A DNA stretch of 64,000 nucleotides, from assembly GCA_944470555.2 (NCBI GenBank), contig OX104127.1:117828741-117892740 (forward strand). The letters run 5' to 3'. The stretch comes from Heterobilharzia americana. Taxonomy: Eukaryota; Platyhelminthes; Trematoda; Strigeidida; Schistosomatidae. The notes beneath the pieces are model-generated. The model was not told where the DNA came from. It saw nothing but the letters and a program-made list of their open reading frames with translations, and did no database searches. How positions within the stretch are numbered: the stretch's first letter is position 1; each line of letters opens with the position of its first letter. Below, piece after piece: positions 24,441 to 36,244 of this stretch. A program made the position numbers and the translations under genes.

Positions 24441-24576
24441 ACGAGATATATACAAAGAAATGCAATCTACACACCATGAGAAGTGAAAAGAAGAGGGAGT
24501 AAAGGAAGCCTAATTAAATAAATAACTGAGTAAAAACAAAGTGATTGCAGTGAAATAAAAATATGATCAGTAGTAG

Positions 24577-24645
24577 GACCTCATAGCTCAATTGGTACAA
24601 CACCGTGCGTTAACTGGTTCGAATCCTGGTATGGTGCAAATTTTT
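24577..24645 (+). repeat. tRNA-like SINE promoter
   Basis: ATAGCTCAATTGGTACAAC (box A) and TGGTTCGAATCCTGGTA (box B) form an intact-looking Pol III promoter in a tRNA-like order. The anticodon arm and acceptor pairing cannot be formed, so it is a SINE or tRNA relic rather than a tRNA gene. Confidence 0.55.
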
Positions 24646-25199
24646 GTTTCACTTTTGATCGTCACTCAGAATCAAATTAAAGCTATCCGATGTTTATGCA
24701 ATCAGACAGTCATTCTATGACACTAGACAAGACACAAAATGGAATCGAAAAGATTACTAACTTGACAAATTAATAATATAAATGTAGGGTAAAACAGTGA
24801 ACATGAATAGTAGTAAAAGTGCGTAGGCAGAGTTAAAAGCGATGGTAAAATCAGTTGTGAAAAGGGAAATGAAAGAGTAAAAGGGACAAAAATTGTTCAT
24901 TTACAGTAGAAATCGATGACTTCCATGGGAGTTATTGGTAAACAACTGAATCTTATTGAATGCATAAGTGCGGTTTAATTCTTGTGATAGCAACTGCTTT
25001 TGTGAATCTGAGTCAGAATTGTTTGATTTTAAATGCACCAGAGAACCGGATTTCTTATCTTGTAATTATCCCCGTAATGCTAAACTAATCTCGCCCTGAT
25101 TGATGATTAGCTCTGAGATGTGATTCCCGAAGTTACAATCAGAATTCTGACCAGTGGTGGAAGATGCGAACAGTTGCTTAACGACGACATTGAATGTAG

Positions 25200-25450
25200 G
25201 TTTAACAATATTGTGAACTGACAGAAGTAGGAAACGTAGACCATTTGAATTTCGACCCAGTGGCTCAATGGTAACGTTCTGGCCACGGAACCTGAAGGTC
25301 CTGCGTTCGATCCCTGAAAGTGTGGGGTTATGGGTGAGCACCACTGAGGAGTCCCATAGTAGGACAAAACATATGTCCAGTGCTTCCAGGTTTCCAATGT
25401 TCCTCCAACTGATGTCAGTCCATGATGAATTCGAACCTAAAATCAATTAA
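25200..25450 (+). repeat. SINE family A with nearly intact hammerhead
   Basis: Order: conserved leader (GACAGAAGTAGGAAACG), box A AGTGGCTCAATGGTAACG, box B GCGTTCGATCCC, hammerhead at 25336-25387, and family tail (CTGATGTCAGTCCATGATGAAT). This is the best-preserved family A copy in the window. The minus-strand frames of 126 and 96 codons over it are shadows. Confidence 0.8.
25336..25387 (+). ncRNA. Hammerhead ribozyme relic (SINE A), G12 to A
   Basis: Stem I GAGCAC/GTGCTT, core CTGAGGA (25344-25350), stem II GTCC/GGAC (25351-25354, 25362-25365), then AAAA where GAAA is required, a two-pair stem III (AC/GT with loop ATAT), and cleavage triplet GTC ending at 25377. All helices form; the single core fault is A at 25366 in place of the invariant G12, which should abolish or greatly reduce self-cleavage. 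Confidence 0.75.
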
Positions 25451-25454
25451 CATA

Positions 25455-27230
25455 CCTCCAGATAGAATTAATTTGTGTTGTGTTGACAGAATTGATGGAA
25501 AGTTCTTCTCCCTATCATTCCTATACAGGCGCGCTGGTAATAACACACAAATTGGTAAATAGAATTTTGGGTGATATGATCCAGAAATCTATTGACTTTC
25601 GCCTTTTGTAGTGACCACTCTCTTATACATAAGAGAAAACTTGTCTGCTTGGAAAGCAATATTAAGAACAACTTTTTTTTCTGCTAACCCTATTCACCAC
25701 TTCGTCTTACTTAAAAGTTAGATGAAGAAACACTAGTTTCTTCCAAGGATAATCGTGTCCCGCTTCTTTCGTTATTCTTGTTTTGACCTTATTTATACGC
25801 CTCAGTGAGTAAATGTTTTCATCGAGACATCTTTAGATGAAGTGAAATTTTTCATCCAGCGCACTTCATGAAGAACATTTCCAAGCTCTATAAAGTGGTA
25901 GTTAACTATTTTTTGTTTATAAATTATGGGAGAGGAACTACTGAAAAGGCGGAGATACTGCTTTATGAAATTAGGCATCAATGATATAGCGCATTTTCAC
26001 CCGTAACACAACCCATTATCAAGGTTAATAAACGTATTGACATTGGAAACTCTTAAAGACAACCTTCTAAGATGATTGAAGGTGTTGTTAACTAACTTAT
26101 GAAAGTCGTATGCCTTTACCTAACTAGAAGAAATAAAATTTATTAAGTTTCAAACTTATGCCTGTCCTTTTTATTTGCTCTTTTGACCTCTGGACTACAA
26201 CATGGTAGTCTTTAATGATGATCAATATTTTGAAGCACAATGTATTGCGTAAATAAATAACTAATCACTATCTCTTTATATGCTCTCTAATATCTTGAAT
26301 AGATTCAATTAATTATACAAAGTTATTCAAATTCACTATACATGTTTAATATTGAAGATTAAATTCGATAAAAGTACACACATTTTTAATTTATACTAAT
26401 CGATAAACAAATAAGCTTGAGTATTGAAAATAGACCTTTTATCTAAAAATATAAGCAGGTACAATTTATTTCAGAAAATGATTTTATGAACTGTCAATTG
26501 TATGTTGAATAATGTTAACAGAAAAAATACAGTAATAAATGTTGAAATCCATCTTTCATCTGAAGTAACCCATCGTAAGGTTGGGTTCCTTAGCTGCAGG
26601 AAAATTAAATTATGTCATTAATCTAGGTTGTATGCTTATTTTACTCACCTGAAGAATTCATCTGCAATCTAAATAGAGTTTTTTTTGTCTTGGAGGATTA
26701 TGATTCACCCCATGTATCATTTCAATCAGCCAAGAAGACCTTGTGTGACTGTAATGCTAAGAAAGGCGATCAAGTTGAAAAACCGATTAAAATCAGTCAA
26801 AATTGGGGAATATACAGATTATCTAGTTATGTGTGACTGATCAGTTAAGCTTGACTTCATATCTTTAAAGTAAGAATACATGAAAGCGAAGTAACTGTAA
26901 CTGAAATGTAGTTTTAAGGAACTTAAATACTAACCCCATTCGGGTACCTCTAACGAAACCCATAAGCAAAGTAATAGATCAAGCGGGTTGCATGAATCAC
27001 TAGTTCATTGGTTTTTCCAACTTTTTTCTAGCAACCGATTTACGTCAAGTCACAACTGATGACAAAATTCTCGAATGCAACCATTAAGCTGAGCATTATG
27101 ACATTCTACTGTATTTAATGTTAGATGTAAGAAGTATATAGGCAAAAAGTACTTAAACCAGTTTGCCTACATATACATCTATTTATGCTTGTACTCAATT
27201 GACATAAACTATTTGTAATAAACCGATGTA
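25455..27230. other. Intergenic, nothing recognised
   Basis: Very AT-rich, few open frames. No exon or repeat copy could be supported. Confidence 0.5.
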
Positions 27231-27237
27231 TTATAAG

Positions 27238-27297
27238 TTAGAAGTAGTATTCATCATTCATGGATTGACATCAGTCCATGATGAATACTACTTCTAA
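27238..27297. repeat. Near-perfect palindrome (27/23-nt arms, 10-nt loop)
   Basis: 27238-27264 and 27275-27297 are inverted copies, with 20 consecutive pairs (TTAGAAGTAGTATTCATCAT) interrupted by one four-base bulge. The right arm and loop (ACATCAGTCCATGATGAAT) equal the tail of SINE A at 25411-25431, so it is a foldback of a SINE end. Confidence 0.85.
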
Positions 27298-27354
27298 ATT
27301 AAAAATCCCCATTCATCTCAAAAATACAGTATTATAAGTTGTTTGATGGTGGCT

Positions 27355-27535
27355 AGAAATGGAATCTGGGAAGTGCGTTTTATCCTATTTATGACCTTCC
27401 AGCTAGATGAATTCACATACTAGTGGGTGAGAATGTTTCCACTGAGACTAGAACCCATTATCCATTATATCAAACGCCAGGGTGCCATTCACTAGACGGC
27501 AGAGGTCCAGAGGCACAAGGTCCCCTTTTTGTGCA
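27355..27535 (-). repeat. Sm-alpha-like SINE, degenerate hammerhead
   Basis: On the minus strand: TGGCGTTTGATATAATGG, box B-like GGGTTCTAGTCTC, then at 27361-27408 TCTAGCTGGAAGGTCAT, AAATAGGATAAAACGC and CCCAGATTCC. The order equals 527-720. CUGANGA is destroyed; AAAAC stands in place of GAAAC. Confidence 0.65.
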
Positions 27536-27539
27536 ACAG

Positions 27540-30195
27540 ATATGGGTTGTTTTTTTTACTGACACTTGCGATTACCTGTTGTTATATGGGATCAAATTGA
27601 TCGACCTTTATCCGGCTTCTTTGTTAGTCTGCTCTGGAAAGTTATACGTTAGGATAACTGTGACTTCTGTCACCTAACGCAGCAAGATATTTCAGTGCGC
27701 AATTACTATCATTCGTAGATGTGTATGAGTATCGTTCGGCAAAATTATTCTGACAACACGACACATACACGTTGCATATAGCAATGTGGATGGTTTTTAT
27801 TATTTCATTGCATATGAGGGAATATACAAGTAATACTTTATAATTATAAATGTGAGCCCTGCCTCAAGTTAACATATCATCTTTGCTGTATGACTGGACT
27901 ACGGCTGATAAATTTACTATTAAGTAACCAGTTAAAGAAGAACACTATGGGCCGACTTTTAAGTTGTGCATTGGGTCTGTGTTTGTTCACCTCATTAAAT
28001 AGTCAATGTCTATGAATTTATCATAAATTCTTAGCGAAAATTTGATGTCTGCTTATCACTAAAACATTCAGTCATTTTAATACTTATTGATGCAATGCAT
28101 AAAAGCATAGGCTTAGGTATAAATTTATTCATTCAACAGTCTTTATGAAATTTGTCGCGACGCCACTTACAAATATATACATTTATTTTGTTATGTCAGC
28201 GGCAACTGTAGGAATTTAATTTTCTGTGCTCGCGAATACCTTTTAGTGTGGTTAAGTAAGGCTGTAGTAAAGAACATTACCAGCTTCATATTGCCACGTT
28301 GGTTGAAATGAACCACAAGGTGTATATGCACATGTCGTTTTCCACTCTGTATAGGGTTTCCCCCAACTCGCTTAAAGGTTCCCAGTTCCGAATCCTCCGG
28401 AATGCAAAAACAGTAGCAATCTGGATCAAACAGTCTGAATAATGTATTCAAGAAAAACAATTATTTTCGCAACAACTACCGATTTTTTCAGAGAAAGTGT
28501 GCGTCTCAACTTTGTCCCGGTACGCGCATAGTACGGTAATAAAGAGGTTAGTGGATATGCTCTCTTGGACAGTGACTCCGATTCTGGACTCTACAATTCC
28601 TTAGCATCCTACCCCAAGTAATCTAATTTTCGAACTCCATACTTTAAGATATCCCTTTACCCCTATAATCTGAAATTATTTGGCACATTCTCTTAATCGA
28701 CTTTGTTTCCTAACATGAGTATCATTCTATCAGGCTATTATTCGTGAAATTATTTTTCTCAGTTTATTTCATCCAACTCTCATAAACACCTTCCAATAGC
28801 TTTATTAAACTATCACCTTATGACATTATCTACACCGTATAATCGTTTAGATGAGTAATTGAAGTGAATTCCAGTAATAATTAATTCTGTCAATAATGCT
28901 TATGCAAAACTTTCCTGAACTGATTTCCTCAATTGTATAGCATTATTACCAGACTGTTGAGCAAAATCCCAATATTTTCGACGCAAAATCCCTCAATATG
29001 TTTACGTTACTATGGAACCTGAAGAAGAAATTATTCAAAAGAATATTTTTCGTTCACTCAAATGGTTTTTGAAAAATGGTACAACTAATTAGATGTAATG
29101 AATGAGAAAACCATCGAAAGATTCCTGCTCCAAGCTACGAACTACATATGTTGTGAGAAAGGTAAGACAAATTTTTAACTACTCATGTGAGTTTAAACCT
29201 GTTACTCATTGGTGGACGGTCAGCCGCATTGACCGAATAGGCACAAAGCGCTGGATAGTCCATTGATGCATTCTTACAATGTCATTCGTACAAACTTGAT
29301 TCGTGATACAGTCCTTTTCCTTAGTTCGATCATGTAAAGTTGATAAAGCAAATTTTTTAAGATAAATTCATTTCATTTTTTTGGCATTTAGACGCGTTTG
29401 TTTAGAAGTAAGTGTACCAGAGGGGATGGTAGTTCGGTTATTAGTACCTTAACTAAATAAAAGTTTTTTTCATTTCAACTTAGTATCACTCTGTGTTTCA
29501 TTTAAATTTAACATCATGCAATGATCACCTTTACATTGATTGGTTAGAGGAGAGCAACCAATTTCATATTGTCTAATACTGAATGCTGACCGGATTCTAT
29601 TCAATCGGCTAGGAAGCGCATCATCACAGTGTACTTTGGGAGATAAGCAAGTGCCAATAAACATGAAATCAAGGCCTTTTACTGTTCGCATCCTATTACT
29701 GAACAACTGTCACTTTTAATTGAGAGCATTAACTAATTTACACAAATGTATTTCTCATCAGGTTTTTTCATTCAATTCGTGTAGCTTGGGATAGAGAAGA
29801 CATTCGATCGGCTAGGCAGTTTATTGGAGTATAAAATTTTGTGCGAACATATATGAGGCAAAAACTTAGTGGTTAAAATCAAAAAGAGACCATGTAAGCA
29901 TCTACTTTGAGTAAATTAACTTGAAGAGCAGTGGACCACTGGTGTCAGTCCATTTATTTTCCCAGTTTAACTTAATGTTAAACACCCTTTCTGTATATAC
30001 AGACTAATGTGCCAACTAAAGTTGTATCGGACGCTTTGATCACTTGTAGTCGATTTACAAAACTTCTTCATCCTCCGAATACATAGCTTCATCAACTTAC
30101 TATTTCTCATGCCATCTATCAATTCTGTATCAATTAGAATTGTTGAGACTGTAATCAATGATGTTACATAACCCAAAACTGGGAATATTAATTTT
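27540..30195. other. Intergenic, nothing recognised
   Basis: Minus frames at 28191-28460 and 29470-29706 have mixed composition but no motif I can name; they could be old repeat ORFs. Confidence 0.4.
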
Positions 30196-30199
30196 GCCG

Positions 30200-30900
30200 G
30201 CTTAGTTACATCATCTAGTGGAGAGATGGTAAGATTTAAGTCAACTCTAGTGGACTGCTGCTATCAGTATAAATACAACAAAAATCCGTCAAGGGGTATA
30301 TTAACTAGAGAACATCGTGAGGCTCTCAGAAGGCTCAGAAATGATCAAGACATCATCATCAGCACAAGACTTGATAGAAAAGCTAGAGTCGTAATTATAG
30401 ATAGAGTCAATTATATACTGAAAATGGGTTGAATATTACAAGATGAAACTAAAGTCAGCTAAAGACTTTAATGAAAAGACAGAAAAAAACCTAATAGTCT
30501 CACTCAAGAAACTGAAAGATGACGGAAACATTTCTTTGGGCTGATTTGAAAATTTGAGACCTATAGGCAGCACAATAACTCGACTGTATGGCCTACCATA
30601 AAATATACAAACGTGAGGTGCCTCTTCGCTCCTAGATGTGACTAGATCGTCTCATCAGGCTACTGCTAAATAGCTAGTACGAATACTTCAACCTTTGCGT
30701 GACCAGTTAGCAGAATATAGCGTCAAGAGCACCTTCCAATTTGTAGATAAAGTAAGAAGCTTAAATTTTCTAAACAAATGCATAAGCTCCTTAGACGTCA
30801 CATCTTTGTTTACTAAAGCCTCTCCAATAGAAACTGTCGATTATGTTTGTGAACAATTATTGGGAATGTTATTTTGATCATTTATCTTTTGGTTCACTCA
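30200..30900 (+). mobile_element. Penelope-like element, 5' part of RT ORF, decayed
   Basis: Encodes, in several frames, LVDCCYQYKY, LTREHREALRRLRNDQDIII, RVVIIDRVNYILKM, FENLRPIGSTITRLYGLP, LVRILQPLRDQLAEYS and then SLDVTSLFTKASPIETVDYV. This is the conserved N-terminal and early RT order of PLEs, ending at the motif with the first catalytic Asp (SLDVxSLFTN-type, here LFTK). Stops and frameshifts make it non-functional. It stops 20 bp before the (AT)n tract; the rest of the RT and the GIY-YIG domain are absent. Confidence 0.85.
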
Positions 30901-30915
30901 CAAATTGGAGGTGCG

Positions 30916-30919
<4 letters not shown>

Positions 30920-30964
<45 letters not shown>
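30920..30964. repeat. (AT)n microsatellite
   Basis: About 22 AT units, directly after the truncated PLE. Confidence 0.95.
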
Positions 30965-30965
<1 letters not shown>

Positions 30966-30969
30966 TTTT

Positions 30970-32298
30970 GTAATTAGTTACTGCCTCCGTCCTATGACTT
31001 CTTTAGGGGAAGCATATTTTAAGATTTCATTTAACCGCTAACACTGCTGTCTGTAGCAGATGCTGAAAGGTGAATTCCCTACATTTCAAACAACAAAATG
31101 TTAGGATTTTCTCTCAAACATTTAAGGTTGACTTGTAGCATAACATCTGAATGATTTGCATTCCTGACAAGTGATCAAACTATTAGTTGAGTGACATTAT
31201 ATTTAGATTCAGAGTTCCGTCAAGGAAGGTAGGTTAGTGAAGCTATAAAAGCTGAACCACTGACTGATATTTTGACACGTGACATCTGAAGTAAAAATAT
31301 GTCTCAAGAGGCATTAAAATGGTCGAATCACTGTCTGTTGATCTCAGCTGGATAGAGAAAACCAGTATCTTAGTATGAGTCCCGAAAATACTAAGAAAAA
31401 AAATGGTCCAAGATAATGAAATCAGCTATAGTGGCAAAGATTCATCCACCATTTTTCTTTAAGTAGTCTGTAAACATCCTTGCATCTTTTTCTTGATTTT
31501 TTTCTGTTTCACTCATTCACACGAAGACATTAATGTTCTCGTTGATCTTGTGACTTTGTAGTTCTGTAATACTAGTCCACATCTACTGCTATTTTTTGTA
31601 CCGCCACATTTTTCCATGTCTGGAAAGATTCGGCAAATTTCAGCCTATTGATTGCCACATGCTGTTTACCATGAAGAATAACATGACTGCTTTGGATCCA
31701 TTGAAAACGTACAAAGTGAATGCAAATCTCAGACAAAATCAGAACCTCTTTTGTATATTTTACACAAAAAACAACTGTCTTAGGTTAAACTTTCAATAAA
31801 ATGCTTGTGAAAATCACAACTGCTTTTAGTTGGCTCACATTTTCCATAGTCATTGTCTCTTATATAAGTAATTAGTGCATTCAGAGATTCTACGAACAAA
31901 TATTAGAGTAGCTATACGGATGTGTATTGAGACTTTCAGTTTCTGGATGTCAATTTTTAGATGATATATTCTATTCTAGTACAGAAGTTTCTATACTCCC
32001 TTGAGTTATACTTTAGATATATTCAGTAGTGGCTGGTAGGGAATATCATGGCTCGAATTTAGTCCTGTTTATGATTCAAGAGACTGATGCATCCCCATCC
32101 CATTCCCGAATTTCTCAATGATAGCCACCAGAAGGCAATGTTTCCGGAAGTTGAAGTAACATTGCTCAGACGTACACACTGGCTTCAGTTTCACAAACTA
32201 ATCAAGTGGCTTGTAAAGTTCACCTAAATTTACTAGAGAGGACTTGCAGTAATAAGAATTTCTTATACATAGAACAACAACAATATTCATCAAAATAT
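30970..32298. other. Intergenic, nothing recognised
   Basis: I looked for the missing downstream part of the PLE RT here and did not find it. The plus frame at 31596-31799 is unrecognised. Confidence 0.4.
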
Positions 32299-32301
32299 TA
32301 C

Positions 32302-32302
<1 letters not shown>

Positions 32303-32357
<55 letters not shown>
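32303..32357. repeat. (TA)n microsatellite
   Basis: About 27 TA units; the minus-strand frame reading IYIYIYIY over it is an artefact. Confidence 0.95.
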
Positions 32358-32359
<2 letters not shown>

Positions 32360-32360
<1 letters not shown>

Positions 32361-33235
32361 CTGATGTCTATTGATCTATGGTCAGCGACAATTCCAACCA
32401 TAAAATAAGGTAAATCGATAAGAAATAAGTGAAAAACATGGAGAAAAAGCCAAACATTGACAAAATAAGTCTACATTTTCGCTAGCTAAATAGCTAAATT
32501 AGTTAGCAAAAATACAGAAAGACAGTGAGTGAATGAAGTGGAATGGAGAAAAAGACATCAGACAGATTTTTAAACTGTATTCAGTACTGAAATAATTTTC
32601 TACCTTTCTTTTTCATTATCTCCACCCTTTCGTCAGAAAGGAATTCACGTGGAATGCAATATTAAAAATTAAACCGAACCAACAACACAGTCGATGAATA
32701 AAGAAATAACGGTGAAGATGGTATGGTGCTTGTATGAGTCAGTACATGTGCATATCTGTGCTGTAGTATCGCTAGTTGGTTGTGACAGTGCATATGTTGA
32801 TTCGTTTTCAAGCAATTTACCGACTGAAAAACGATCCCGTGATAAAGCTAAACAAGCGATGAGGAAAAAAAGGAATGACAACGCGATCACTTTGATGATG
32901 TAATCAGATAAACACAACAAAATTATTTGTTTCTTGGTTTATCTGTTTCTTTTTTGTTATCTGTAAATGGAATTTTGAATAGGGATCTCTCGTTTTTAAT
33001 TATTTACTACTACTGTTTATATTACGATGATGCTGGCTGTTTCTGAACCGCTTGAAATAGTAATACAGCGTTCAGGTGTAGATGAAAGTAGATAAAACTG
33101 TTTTCTTTATGCGATATATAACTAAAATAAATGAAAGAGAAAATCGTTAACACGTTTAAACATACAATCAGACTCTATTATAAATTAGTACTAGTCAAAT
33201 AATAAATGTATTTCGAGATTAATGGGGATTTTTTG
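32360..33235. other. Intergenic, nothing recognised
   Basis: A plus frame at 32694-32903 (69 codons) ends with a basic stretch (KRSRDKAKQAMRKKRND) but also has a full minus-strand shadow. No family recognised. Confidence 0.4.
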
Positions 33236-33239
33236 AAGA

Positions 33240-33455
33240 CAGTATTCATCACAAACTTCCATCAGTTGGGTAACCATCTAAAACCTTGGAGCACCGGACA
33301 GCTGTTTCGTACTATTGTGGAACTCCTTAGCACTACACTTACTTGACTCCGCAAGGGGTCGAACTCAGGATTTCCAGGGTTCATAACGAACGTACTAACC
33401 ACTCAGCCATAGAGATCAGAGTACAATAGTCCATAGTTTCCTACTTGCTTCAATT
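33240..33455 (-). repeat. SINE family A with hammerhead, inverted partner of 33553-33760
   Basis: On the minus strand: AAGTAGGAAACTATGG leader, TGGCTGAGTGGTTAGTACG (box A), GAGTTCGACCCC (box B), hammerhead at 33286-33340, tail AGTTTGTGATGAATACT. Confidence 0.8.
33286..33340 (-). ncRNA. Hammerhead ribozyme relic (SINE A), G5 to A
   Basis: Core CTAAGGA (CUGANGA expected), stem II GTTC/GTAC with one mismatch, GAAAC intact, two-pair stem III (AC/GT), cleavage triplet GTC before CGGTGC. The invariant G5 is A. Confidence 0.65.
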
Positions 33456-33552
33456 TGCGATATCAAACGATTATCGCCTGTGGTTTTCGATTGACATCTA
33501 CTTCACTTCTGACTGGTTGACCCCAGTGGTCACAGCTTCTGATTAGAACTTT

Positions 33553-33760
33553 GAAAATTGACAGAAGTAGGAAACTGTGAACCACTGAACGCTGACACAA
33601 TAGCTGAATGGTTGACGTGTTCACTGTGAACTCTGAAGGTTTTGATTCTGATCCGTAACTGGGTCGTGGGTGCATACTACTGAGAAGTCACACACTAGTA
33701 CGAAACACTTGTCAAGTACTCATCCTGTTCTTGAATTGTTAGGCGCTCGCTTACATACTT
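33553..33760 (+). repeat. SINE family A with hammerhead
   Basis: GACAGAAGTAGGAAACTGTG leader, ATAGCTGAATGGTTGACG (box A), GGTTTTGATTCTG (degenerate box B), hammerhead at 33674-33720. It lies divergently from the copy at 33240-33455 with about 100 bp between them, so the pair forms an inverted repeat with roughly 200-bp arms. Confidence 0.75.
33674..33720 (+). ncRNA. Hammerhead ribozyme relic (SINE A), G8 to A and broken stem II
   Basis: CTGAGAA at 33680-33686 (G8 changed), stem II opposing strands GTCA and GTAC pair poorly, GAAAC at 33702-33706 intact, GTC site at 33711-33713 present. Confidence 0.55.
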
Positions 33761-34639
33761 CAAAGTATCTCATGGTCAAATAAATTAATGTTCGTCAAGT
33801 TATTCATCTGCATCATACCTATTCTCCTGGAATACTGCTATAACTGGGATAAAATACGCTATGCTGTTTATTCCAAGTTGACTTCAATGCTTCGTTTAAT
33901 ATATGTATTGGTTTATGTATCCTATTTGTTTATATTTGTTCTAGAACTTCAGCAAATTAAGGTTTAACTCAGTTAGGTTTGGCCTCTACAACTTATCGGT
34001 TCTTGTGCAGAAACCAAGGCTGGATTTCATACAAAACATGATGCAACTTTTACTTTAGATGGTAAAGTAAACATATGGCCTACAACCTAATCGTAAGATG
34101 TTTGCATGAGTGTGTGTGTATAGATATAACCAAATCCCAATGATTATTCGCAAGCAGTTTTCAAATTGCTTACAGACTCTATAATCCCAGTTGATATTTT
34201 AAACAGGTAAACAGTTTTACACCTGCCTACCTATGGTGTAAATAAGATATTTATTGTAAAGTGCCAAGTTACGACCATACGAAATTTTGCAAATCAACGC
34301 AATATTCCACCACATATACTAATCTGTCAGTGCTGCTAGCCAGATCAGAGTGATGCAAATACTAGACTGCCGCTTGGTTATTTTCAGGTCAAGTTTATCA
34401 TAGCTGTACGTGGAGAAATTCAACTTATAAAAAGACGTAGTTTCTCAGGTCAACTCTCTTAAGGTTTACCGGTTTACATAACTAAGGTAGTCAGATTCAA
34501 TCAGTCAGATAACTTGAACTCTTCTATGGATTGAATAAATCAGAGTATTCGGATAAATCCCACGTATGCATGATATCATATTGTTCAGAGTAGGAGCCCT
34601 AAGAATACGGAGTTAATTGCATTTATTTAGTGTTGAAAC

Positions 34640-34805
34640 GGTAGCGAATATTTGTAGCTCAGTTGGATGATTTTGGTTTTGTTGTGCTCTCCGACTTGAT
34701 GTACTCCAATATGAAGTTAGTGCCAATGATGTTATTTAGAAAGACAATGAAACCTGCACGATTAAATCACTCTGCTCAGAGAACACAAAACAACACAACC
34801 AAGAT
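34640..34805 (+). mobile_element. Penelope-like element terminal fragment
   Basis: GAATATTTGTAGCTCAGTTGGAT, GAAGTTAGTGCCAATGATGT, TTAGAAAGACAATGAAACC, CACGATTAAATCACTC and GCTCAGAGAACAC match the terminal segments at 19805-19900 (inverted) and 58653-58745. No protein-coding part remains. Confidence 0.6.
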
Positions 34806-34809
34806 ATAC

Positions 34810-36055
34810 TTAATTCTTTTGCAGTAATCCCAGGGACCATATTGATAGTGGCTGCTTGCCTAGGGGGGGGTTAGAGGCTAGATCAACAGATTATATCAGT
34901 TACTTATATCAATAAAATGCATTATAGTAAGAACTGAATGATATCTTCTACTGATTATGGCTCCAGTAATATCCTGCAGCCAATTAAAACGACGAGTTAC
35001 ATGATAAGTACAATTGGCATCTCATTGATGAATTAGGTGAATAAATGGAATCCAATAAATTTTAGGAAATGTCCCAAGAATTAAAAAATAAATCGCATCA
35101 ATAAAAACTCACTGCATTAAAATCAAAAATGTTAACCCTTTCCTCTTATTCCTTTCATTCTATTAAACAGGAGATGTAATTGCTCTAGATCCATTTATTT
35201 TCAAATTGGCTGGGCTTTCCTTTTGTTTAATTAATTTTTGAAAACTGAACTAATATCAATTAACTCATTCAGCAGAAAATTTTTACGAAAAAATTCATTA
35301 CAGTGGGAAGAAGACAATCCTTGAGGCTATACATTTAAGAGGTTGAAGAAAAATTAAGGACTTTCTGCATGACTGTAACAGGTGACTATATTTTATTAAA
35401 ATGAAGTTCAGCGTTTGCCTTTAGGTCAGAGTATCCTACTAAAAAATGAGCTTTCTAATGAATTTCTACCTTTGGCATGCAGTCCAGTGTAAATTCATTA
35501 TGTCTCTTGAGATAATGAGACCTAATGTAAGCCTATATAGGAACTGTTTGTCAACCCAGGATTATTTCAAACACTTTAACTAAAATAATCAGGTTTGTTC
35601 AGTGCTGCAGTTGAATTGCCTGTTTCTAATGTGATATTTGCAGTAATACTTTCAAAATCATCATCGTCATCATTTCGAAATCGCCCCAGAGCTTACATTT
35701 TTTGTTTTGTTTAACACTAGCTTACTTCATGTTCTATCTTCAGTGAACTTTTATCCAGCGGATTGACTTAGACTCATAATGAAGGAACAATATTTTCCAG
35801 TCTAGACGAAGTTTTATTTCTTTTGACGTTAAACTTCTCCCTGAACGGTTAAAAAGTTTTTTAATTATTTTAATGTTGATATCTAGTGAGTGATTTCATA
35901 ATTATTTGATGGTTTTCTGAGGACATTTTATTGATCGCCAAAAAGCCTTACTTATGCAATTAATCTAGTTTTATCAGAAGTCACAGTCAGGAGTCAATTT
36001 CATTCTAGTAGGTTTAGAAGATGAATCATACAGTGAAATAGTATCCTTTTGATGT
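34810..36055. other. Intergenic, nothing recognised
   Basis: No exon, repeat copy or long frame supported. A G9 run is at 34863-34871. Confidence 0.45.
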
Positions 36056-36059
36056 TTGA

Positions 36060-36240
36060 TGGTGGCACTTAGTCGGTAGGAAGCTCTGGACCTAGATTTC
36101 ATACTTGTTGGCATTTATCTGGAGGGCATTTTCGCAACTATGAGGAAACTACTTTGGTCTAGGTGATTCGAACTAGAATCACTCATTTTTGAAGTCATAG
36201 ACTTCAGTAACAAGCTATTCACTTCATGAGTGAACCCCCT
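36060..36240 (-). repeat. SINE family B copy
   Basis: On the minus strand: GATTCTAGTTCGAATCACC (box B), CCTCATAGTTGCGAAAATGC, GATAAATGCCAACAAGTATG and GTCCAGAGCTTCCTACCGAC, matching 12895-13100. Confidence 0.65.
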
Positions 36241-36244
36241 GTAA

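Noticed and set aside
24577..24645. Possible functional tRNA gene
   Set aside because: Both promoter boxes are present, but the spacing and sequence do not allow an anticodon stem or acceptor stem. It is better read as a SINE promoter.
25066..25446. 126-codon minus-strand open frame
   Set aside because: It lies antisense across a hammerhead SINE and its flank and has no protein motif; a repeat shadow.
32198..32401. Minus frame with an IYIYIY run
   Set aside because: Translation of the (TA)n microsatellite.
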